Source: Streptomyces alanosinicus
GTDB taxonomy: Bacteria; Actinomycetota; Actinomycetes; Streptomycetales; Streptomycetaceae
DNA length: 56,792 nt
Reading direction: 5' to 3'
Assembly (NCBI RefSeq): GCF_014650595.1
Contig: NZ_BMVG01000043.1
Span: 1 to 56,792, forward strand
This document shows, piece after piece, positions 51,294 through 56,792 of this stretch (the stretch's first letter is position 1; the number at the start of each line of letters is the position of its first letter). The translations under genes were made by a program, and so were the position numbers. Under the pieces are notes generated by a model. It was not told where the DNA came from. It saw nothing but the letters and a program-made list of their open reading frames with translations, and did no database searches.

Positions 51294-51750
51294 ATGCTGG
51301 ATCCCGAGTTGCTGGAACGGATCACCGCGCGGCGCGCGGAGCTGGACGAACTCGAAGAACAGCTGGCCAAACAGCTGGCGGAAGTGCGGGCTGACCGGGA
51401 CGAACTCGCCGTCGCCGAACGTGTCCTTGAACGGATGACCGGGCAGCTCGCCGAGGAACGCGCCTCCACCGGACCAGTGCCCCGGGCGGGTGGCCGGCCG
51501 GACAGTGATGCTGATCCCGCACCGCGAACCGGGTATGGAGGAGAACTCGCTCCCGTGGGACTACCAGCGCATCATCACCGCCGTGCGGCAGGCTGCCGGA
51601 CCGGTCATGGCCCGCGAGGTCGGCGAGGTGGTGGGGGTGGACGTCAGCGTGAAGGCCAAGCTGGAAACGCTACGCAGCAAGCTGGTCAGACTTGTCGATC
51701 GCGGCTGACTGCGGAAGCTGCCCGACGGCCGGTTCACCACCCGCCTGTGA
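51294..51750 (+). pseudogene. IS-associated conserved hypothetical gene, frameshift plus nonsense
   Basis: The first frame (MLDPELLERITARRAELDEL..., a charged coiled coil) runs to about 51480. It is continued in another frame by GRTVMLIPHRE, LPWDYQRIITAVRQAAGPVM and a helical block ending LVRLVDRG. That is followed by an in-frame TGA where a Trp codon would fit, then LRKLPDGRFTTRL and the real stop at 51748-51750. The pattern matches a conserved Streptomyces hypothetical family (coiled coil plus winged-helix-like end). The two lesions make it a pseudogene. Confidence 0.65.
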
Positions 51751-51822
51751 CCAGGAGTACCGCCACTCGGAGCGGCTCGGCACGGGCGTAACCGGGATGC
51801 CCCCGGCAGCTGTTGGAATTGT

Positions 51823-52649
51823 GTGACGAATACCAAAGAGCGCGCCGAGGACACCTGCCCGCTTGTCTACCAGTGCCGTCTGTCGCTGTCCACGCGCACC
51901 GTCAACCACCTCGCCGGTCTGCTCAGGCGCCGTCTGAAGACGATCCGGTCCCGATGGCGGATCCTGCCGCCGGGGAAGATCGCGGTGATCGTCCTGGCCG
52001 TACTGCACCACGACCAGCGACTGGCCGACATGGCCGGCGGCAGCAACGTGTCCGAGTCCACCGTCCGCCGCTGGCGCGACGAGCTGATCGGGCTGCTCGC
52101 CGCCCAGGCGCCGTGCCTGGACCGCGCCCTGAAGAAGGTCGCCAAGAAGGGCGGGGAGGTGGTTCTGATCGACGGCACCCTCATCCGCACTCAACGCCGC
52201 ACCGGCAAGGCTGACCGGCGGAACTACTCCGGCAAGCACCGCAGCCATGGCCTGCACTTCTTCACCCTGACCGACGAGAACGGTCGCCTGATCTGGATAT
52301 CCGCCGCCCGGACCGGCCGCACCCACGACAACACCGCCGCCCGCCACGACCACATCCTGGCCCGCCTGCGCGCCGCCGGCCTCGGAGCGTTGGCCGACCT
52401 CGGCTTCCGCGGCCTGGACAACGACATCCTCGACCCCGTGATCGTCACCGGCTACACCGCCACTCGCACCCACAAGCTCACCCCCGGCCAGAAGGAAGCC
52501 AACCGCGTCCTCGCCGTCGGACGCGCACCGGTCGAGCACGGCTTCGCCCACCTCAAGAACTGGCGGATCCTCACCAAACTCCGCACCGCCCCCGCCCCCG
52601 CCTCCTGCGCGCCCTGCTCGTCCTGACGAACCTCGAAGTCAACCGCTGA
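51823..52649 (+). pseudogene. IS5-family transposase with C-terminal frameshift
   Basis: A GTG at 51823 opens a nearly complete DDE transposase of the DDE_Tnp_4/IS5 type. An HTH-containing N-terminus (residues 30-90; SNVSESTVRRWRDELIG) is followed by VVLIDGTLIRTQRR (first Asp), LHFFTLTDENGRLIW, LADLGFRGLD (second Asp) and RAPVEHGFAHLKNWRIL (Glu). At about 52595 the frame shifts: the normal end LLRALLVLTNLEVNR continues in the next frame to the stop at 52647-52649. Loss of about 15 residues may or may not abolish activity. No clear terminal inverted repeats were found. Confidence 0.8.
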
Positions 52650-53044
52650 CGGATGATCTTCTCCGCGGACCTATGCCCGCGACCAGTAGGAGTACCCCAC
52701 GAACCGATCACACCAGCGCTTTGACCTGCGACTTCAAGTTGGCGGAGGCTCACTCCTCACCCAGCCGCCGTCGATCCGCACCCGGGTGCACGGTGGAGTT
52801 CACCGTGCACCCTCATACCCAGCGGCGGCCCCGCACGGAGCGCCACGGGTTCGGCCATGCGCATCCACGTAGCCGGGTCGGTCGTACGGCCTTCCAGGTT
52901 CTCCTGCGGCATCGCGGCCTGCTGGTGGGCCTGGACGGCGGCGGCCCGTTACGCCGGGGCCTGGCCACTCGGTACGACAAGACGGCCACCATCTACCTCG
53001 CCGGCGTCCACCTCGCCGCCATCTTCATCTGGTCAGCAAGGTGA
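52650..53044 (+). mobile_element. Degenerate IS sequence ending in an IS5-type transposase tail
   Basis: Most of this stretch has no convincing reading frame. Its end (about 52957-53044) reads GLATRYDKTATIYLAGVHLA and on to WSAR-stop, the conserved C-terminus of another IS5 subgroup. This is a different transposase from the one at 51823. Only the last 30 or so codons are recognisable. Confidence 0.6.
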
Positions 53045-53116
53045 TCCGAAAGAAACGGCCTAGCGGGACGGGACAACCGCAACGTCACACGTAGATCGCG
53101 GGCACGTGGGACACGG

Positions 53117-53725
53117 CTAAGGACTGCGCAGAAGTCGGTCGATGGCTCGACGCGTGCGTGCGACGGCCGATGGGGCGGCGAAGAGTTGGAGCTCCTGGTT
53201 CAGCGCCATATACATGCCGACGATCTCGTATGCGACCTGCTCCGGATCGGTGTCCGGTGGAAGGTCGCCTGCTCGCACGGCCGCTCCGACCTCGCCGGCG
53301 AGGCGGCGACGCCAGGTATGGAGCAGGCGGGCCACTGCGTCGCGGACGGCGCCGGGGCGAGAGTCGAACTCGACGGAGGCGGTGGTGATGAGGCAGCCGC
53401 CGGGGAACGTGTCGCGTTCGGTCGCCAGGTAGGAGATCCAGGTCTCGAAAACGGCTCGCAGGCGGGGCAGGCCAGGCTCCTTGTGCGCCACAGGCTCCCA
53501 TACCAACCGCGAGAAGGCCGCCGCAGCCCCCTCAAGGGTCGCCAGTTGAAGCACCTCCTTGGTGCCGAAGTGCCCGAGTACGCCGGCCTTACTCATGTCC
53601 AGGTCGGTGGCGAGGCGCCCGAGGGTGAGTCCTTCGAGGCCGTCCGCCGAGGCGATGGCGATGCCGCGCTCCACAATGCGCTGCCGAGTCCTGTGTGATT
53701 CGGCGACGGAGTTGCGTGGGCTCAT
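53117..53725 (-). CDS. TetR-family repressor
   Basis: 202 aa. The N-terminal TetR HTH (about 8-60) reads RQRIVERGIAIASADGLEGL, then LGRLATDLDMSKAGVLGHFG, then TKEVLQLATLE. The C-terminal helical ligand domain ends at 202. ATG 53725 lies beside the divergent promoter; longer frames would run across it. It is divergent from a KAS III-like gene, with a palindrome in the gap, and probably represses the KAS III/hotdog pair. A lipid or acyl-CoA ligand is a guess from the neighbours. Confidence 0.88.
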   Translation of the reverse strand: MSPRNSVAESHRTRQRIVERGIAIASADGLEGLTLGRLATDLDMSKAGVLGHFGTKEVLQLATLEGAAAAFSRLVWEPVAHKEPGLPRLRAVFETWISYLATERDTFPGGCLITTASVEFDSRPGAVRDAVARLLHTWRRRLAGEVGAAVRAGDLPPDTDPEQVAYEIVGMYMALNQELQLFAAPSAVARTRRAIDRLLRSP

Positions 53726-53753
53726 GCCGTCATCGTACCCAACTGCACCCCAT

Positions 53754-53782
53754 TTAACTTCCGACCGATCGGTTGCTATATT
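53754..53782 (+). promoter_or_regulatory. Promoter with TetR-type operator upstream of the KAS III gene
   Basis: TTAACT (53754-53759), a 17-bp spacer and TATATT (53777-53782) form a likely promoter. The perfect 10-bp palindrome ACCGATCGGT (53764-53773) lies between the two boxes, an ideal place for steric repression. It is 38 bp upstream of the TetR start on the other strand. Confidence 0.6.
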
Positions 53783-53816
53783 CCGGACCGCTGCTGCCGA
53801 GCCAAGGAGATCAGCT

Positions 53817-54773
53817 GTGCGTTCGATCGTGCAAGGAAGCCGCATCACCGCCCTCGGGCACTACCAGCCGAAGCGCGTCCTGACCAACGACGGCCTGTCC
53901 ACCATGGTCGACACCAGCGACGAGTGGATCCGCCGACGCACCGGCATCTCCACGCGCCGTATCGCAGCACCCGATGAATCGGTCACCGACATGGCCGCGG
54001 CGGCCGCCGGCAAGGCGCTGGCCGCATCCGGACTCGATCCGTCGGACATCGGACTGATCACCGTGGCAACGTGCACGGCGATCGACCGCTGCCCCTCCAC
54101 CGCGGCCCAGGTCGCGGCCCGCCTCGGCCTACCCAATCCAGTGGCCTTCGACCTCAACAACGGCTGCGCAGGCTTCTGCACGGCCCTCGCCTGTGCCGAC
54201 CACACCCTGCGCGCCGGTGCCGCACGCCACGCCCTGGTCATCGGCGCCGAGAAGATGTCCGACGTCACCGATTGGACCGACCGCCGTTCCTGCGTCCTCC
54301 TCGGCGACGGGGCCGGCGCCGCCGTGCTCAGCGCCGCCGGCAACGATGGGATCGGCCCCGTCGTCTGGGGATCCGACTCCTCGCGCTCGGACGCCGTCCG
54401 CCTGGTCGACGACTGGCACCCCCGCTTCACCCAAGAGGGCCAGACGGTCTTCCGATGGGCCAGCGGCGAACTCCCTGCAATCGCCAGGGAAGCATGCGAG
54501 CGCGTCGGCCTGGCTCCGGCGGATTTGGCGGGCGTCGTCACGCACCAGGCCAATCTGCGCATCATCGACGCCGTCGTGCGCCAACTCGATCTGTCCGAAA
54601 CCGTTGTGATCGGCGATGACGTCGTCGAGTCCGGCAACACTTCCGTCGCGTCGGTCCCGCTCGCCCTGTCCAAGTTGATGGAACGCGAGGATCTCCCCTC
54701 CGGCGCCCCGGTCCTGCTGCTCGCCTTCGGCGGCGGACTGTCCTGGGCAGGTCAGGTCGTCACCTGGCCCTGA
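53817..54773 (+). CDS. KAS III-like 3-oxoacyl synthase (FabH family)
   Basis: 318-aa thiolase-fold condensing enzyme. The active triad is intact: Cys117 in NNGCAGF, His243 in THQANLR and Asn274 in SGNTS. SDEWIRRRTGI is the usual FabH N-terminal block, and LGDGAGAAVL is conserved. AAGGAGA precedes GTG 53817. No acyl-carrier-protein or other fab gene is beside it, so it is not the housekeeping fabH cluster; it is more likely an accessory enzyme making or transferring a special acyl unit. It is controlled by the adjacent TetR and followed by a hotdog thioesterase-like gene. Confidence 0.9.
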   Translation: MRSIVQGSRITALGHYQPKRVLTNDGLSTMVDTSDEWIRRRTGISTRRIAAPDESVTDMAAAAAGKALAASGLDPSDIGLITVATCTAIDRCPSTAAQVAARLGLPNPVAFDLNNGCAGFCTALACADHTLRAGAARHALVIGAEKMSDVTDWTDRRSCVLLGDGAGAAVLSAAGNDGIGPVVWGSDSSRSDAVRLVDDWHPRFTQEGQTVFRWASGELPAIAREACERVGLAPADLAGVVTHQANLRIIDAVVRQLDLSETVVIGDDVVESGNTSVASVPLALSKLMEREDLPSGAPVLLLAFGGGLSWAGQVVTWP

Positions 54774-54894
54774 ACCCGACCAGGCATCGGCGGCGACATC
54801 CACGCTTCCATCAACAGATAGGCACTCCAGAAGCCATGAGCGTTCGAACGCGTCATCCTCAAGACCTCACGGGCCATCCCACCGGCGGTGCCGC

Positions 54895-55620
54895 GTGACG
54901 AGCCCCGACACGATTCCGTCCCACATAACCGGCTACCCAAACGTCGCGTTCGGTGGGTACGTCGCGGGCCTTGTGGCCTCCCGCAGCGACGCCGAAACCG
55001 TACGCGTCGACTTCCAGGCGGCCGTGCCAGTAGGGGTTCCCGTGCGACTCGAAGAAAAGGTCACCGTGACCCCCGGCAGGCTTCGCCACGAAGCGCCCGA
55101 GATGCCGACCTGGAACCAGGCCCAAGCGGCCACCGAGGCCTATCTGGCGCAACTCCGCGTCCATCCACAGCCGTTCGACTGCTACGGCTGCGCTCCCATG
55201 GCTGTCGGCAAGGGTATCCGGCTCTTTCCAGGGCCTGTTCCAGGACGGAACCTTGTGGCCGCGGCCTGGGTTCCAGACGTCGAACTCGCCGGGAAAACAG
55301 GCACGTTGCCGCCCGAGATCGTGTGGTCCGCCCTCGACTGTCCCGGCGGATGGGCCGGGGTGCGGCTTGCCGATACGGGGCCCGGTCTCGTCACGGCCGC
55401 TCTGACCGCCAAGCTCCTGCACGAGGTGAGAGCGGGCGAGCGGCATATCTCGTGGGCTTGGGTCCTCGACAAGCATGACCGAAAGGTCTCCGTGGGCGTG
55501 GCCCTGGCAACGGCTGAGGGGAAGATCTGCGCTCGCGCCGAAGCGGTATGGGTCAAACCGCGCATCGCCTCGACGACGGCCCAGTTTCGGGACGCGCGTC
55601 GTGGCAACGGGCAGACGTAG
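54895..55620 (+). CDS. Hotdog-fold acyl-CoA thioesterase-like protein
   Basis: 241 aa, with two hotdog-like halves. The first has PNVAFGGYVAGLVA (helix entry of the hotdog fold) and AAVPVGVPVRLEE. The second has FDCYGCAPMAVGKGIRLFPG, IVWSALDCPGGWAGV, then WVLDKHDRKVSVGVALATAE. The CxxC and DCPGGW blocks recur in actinobacterial thioesterase-like proteins. GTG 54895 overlaps the stop of a 20-codon upstream frame beginning at ATG 54837 (GTGA), which may couple translation. It probably processes the acyl product of the KAS III upstream; that link is inference. Confidence 0.7.
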   Translation: MTSPDTIPSHITGYPNVAFGGYVAGLVASRSDAETVRVDFQAAVPVGVPVRLEEKVTVTPGRLRHEAPEMPTWNQAQAATEAYLAQLRVHPQPFDCYGCAPMAVGKGIRLFPGPVPGRNLVAAAWVPDVELAGKTGTLPPEIVWSALDCPGGWAGVRLADTGPGLVTAALTAKLLHEVRAGERHISWAWVLDKHDRKVSVGVALATAEGKICARAEAVWVKPRIASTTAQFRDARRGNGQT

Positions 55621-55658
55621 AAGCATACGCCTTCCACCCCTCTCTCGCCCCTCAACTC

Positions 55659-55730
55659 TCAGTTGGTGCAGCGGCGGTAGTATATGAGAGTGCTGGCGAT
55701 GCCGACGAAGGCAAGGAAATGATCGGCCTG
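55659..55730 (-). pseudogene. IS5-family transposase C-terminal fragment
   Basis: The minus strand reads QADHFLAFVGIASTLIYYRR, then CTN and a stop at 55661-55659, the last residues of an IS5-group transposase. The recognisable part is about 23 codons and runs directly into the polymerase fragment on the other strand. Confidence 0.6.
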
Positions 55731-56360
55731 CACACGATCGGCGACGTCACCGACGTTCCCCAGCTCACGCTGCAGCGCCTGCTCGGGGCCCGCGCCGGCC
55801 GCACCCTCCACGAGCGCGCCCACGGCCGCGACATCCAGGTCGTCGACCCCACGCCGGCGTCGATGAGCATCAGCGCCGAACACCGCTTCCCACGTGACGA
55901 ACTCGATCCTGCCGAGCACCGACGCGCCCTGCTCGCCCTTATCGACGACCTCGGTGCCCGCCTGCGCACCAGTGGGCATATCGCCCAAGGCCTGACCTGC
56001 ACCACCCGCTACGCCGACCGGAGCGCCACCCGCCGCAGTCGCACCCTGCCCGAGGCGACCCAGCACACCCTGCTCCTGGCACGCGCCGTGTACGCGGTGT
56101 ACGAGTCCCTCGGACTGCAACGCGCCAGGGTGCGCGGCATTACCCTGCTCGCCGACGCCCTCCTGCCCGAAGCCAAAGCCACTCGGCAGCTCACCCTCGA
56201 CAGCAACGACGACAGGCCCTTCGCGATCGAAGCCGTCGCCGACCGCGCGCTCGCCCGCTTCGGACACGGCGTGCTCTACCCGGCATCTCTCGCGATCGCA
56301 GCAGGAACTCGATCGGCCCGAGCGCAGGACCGCGGTCGCGCTGGCGCGCGCTGGAGTTAG
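55719..56360 (+). pseudogene. Y-family DNA polymerase (DinP type), N-terminally truncated
   Basis: Starting at IGLHTIGDV (the HhH thumb region of DinB-type polymerases), the frame continues through LLGARAGRTLHERAHGRD and SMSISAEHRFPRDEL, then the little-finger domain up to about 56290, after which the sequence departs from family expectation. The palm and fingers, with the catalytic Asp/Glu residues, are absent: an IS5-type fragment sits directly at the 5' end. It is therefore a non-functional 3' remnant, although the reading frame itself stays open to 56360. Confidence 0.75.
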
Positions 56361-56443
56361 CGCTTGCCCATCAGATGCTCGGGCGATGAGCCGCTGGGCC
56401 AGGCCCCCGGCCCGGCACAGCGGCCTACTCCCTCGCGCAGCGT

Positions 56444-56792
56444 TCAGTACTGCTCGGTCTCCATGAAACCCGTGTTGCCGTCGTCGTCCGGGGCTCCGGA
56501 GGTGTCTGCGGCGGCGTTCGGGATGAATCCGGGCGGGCTGTCCTTCAGAGTCAGGCCCATGCCGGCCAGCTTCGCCTTGACCTCGTCGATGGATTTCGCA
56601 CCGAAGTTGCGAATGTCCATCAGGTCCGCCTCCGATCGCGCCAGAAGTTCACCCACCGAGTGAACGCCCTCACGCTTGAGGCAGTTGTACGAGCGGACCG
56701 TGAGCTCCAGCTCCTCGATCGGCAGCGCGAGATCGGCGGCGAGGGCGGCGTCCGTGGGGGACGGGCCCATGTCGATGCCCTCGGCGTCGATG
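56444..56792 (-). CDS. rpoA: RNA polymerase alpha subunit, C-terminal part (cut by window edge)
   Basis: The gene enters from the right edge in frame (AEGIDMGPSPTDAALAADLA) and runs through the whole alpha C-terminal domain: IEELELTVRSYNCLKREGV, SVGELLARSEADLMDIRNFG and KSIDEVKAKLAGMGL. It ends with the acidic tail ETEQY. The domain contacts UP elements and activators. Compared with the Streptomyces sequence I remember, it has extra substitutions, mostly in the tail. Downstream there is no rplQ but a broken polymerase gene, so this is probably a second, non-ribosomal-cluster rpoA copy. Confidence 0.88.
   Translation of the reverse strand, partial: IDAEGIDMGPSPTDAALAADLALPIEELELTVRSYNCLKREGVHSVGELLARSEADLMDIRNFGAKSIDEVKAKLAGMGLTLKDSPPGFIPNAAADTSGAPDDDGNTGFMETEQY

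Noticed and set aside
51823..52649. Active IS element with terminal inverted repeats
   Set aside because: The transposase is frameshifted near its end and no matching inverted repeats or target duplications were visible in the flanks.
1..56792. LacI-family regulator gene for the palindromes
   Set aside because: I looked for a LacI HTH with a periplasmic-binding-like domain and found none; regulators present are LysR, LAL/LuxR, TetR and a sigma factor.
1..56792. CRISPR array, tRNA, rRNA or riboswitch
   Set aside because: No regular spaced repeats, cloverleaf pattern with CCA-end context or known riboswitch core was recognised; covariance-model searches could not be run.

Overview
The window is high-GC actinobacterial DNA and most resembles a Streptomyces chromosome. 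Third codon positions are strongly G/C-biased, GTG starts are frequent, and it carries Tat-type lipoproteins, DHA2 exporters, LAL regulators, a LAXTG-like sorting signal, and a sugar ABC importer without its own ATPase. Every mobile element is a remnant (IS630, three IS5-type tails, a frameshifted IS5 transposase, an ISL3 transposase, a serine resolvase). These lie at both flanks, as is common in accessory chromosome-arm DNA.

Left flank (1-16.9 kb): efflux pumps paired with regulators. They are a DHA2 pump divergent from a LysR regulator; two tandem, recently duplicated LysR regulators divergent from a VOC protein and a second DHA2 pump; and a large ATP-binding LuxR (LAL) regulator divergent from a 12-TM MFS transporter that overlaps an M20 peptidase. 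Pieces of IS630, IS5, resolvase and ISL3 lie between them. The ISL3 remnant abuts the broken 3' part of an ECF sigma-factor gene.

Centre (17-49.7 kb): a polysaccharide-degradation island. A cell-wall-anchored alginate-lyase-family protein comes first, then a two-gene operon (multimodular six-hairpin glycosidase plus GH43-AbfB). Next is what looks like a locus for fucosylated xyloglucan or a related hemicellulose. Secreted GH12, GH5 (X2/CBM46-like tail) and an expansin attack the polymer. A CUT1-type ABC importer (binding protein plus two permeases) takes up oligosaccharides. Enzymes without visible signal peptides remove fucose (GH95), galactose (two GH42, GH36), xylose (GH31), glucose (GH1, GH3) and arabinose/xylose (GH43). 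Translational overlaps tie SBP-permease-permease and mini-ORF-GH42-GH95 together, and GH1-GH31 likewise. Within this operon a 54-codon ORF looks like the two ends of a GH74 xyloglucanase joined by a large internal deletion.

The strongest regulatory signal is a divergent-promoter module present three times (27.8, 33.6 and 49.6 kb). Each copy has two LacI-type palindromes (consensus TCGAAGCGCTTCGA). One abuts a TTGACA-type promoter, the other lies 9-11 bp downstream of a TTGTKT-N17-TWACYT-like promoter. No LacI regulator gene is in the window. One of the six promoters, facing right at 49.66 kb, has no gene directly behind it.

Right flank (50-56.8 kb): trpC, a Cys-rich small ORF, broken IS genes, a TetR regulator divergent from a KAS III-like synthase and a hotdog thioesterase-like protein, a truncated Y-family polymerase, and the 3' end of an rpoA gene that lacks rplQ downstream and so looks like a second copy.
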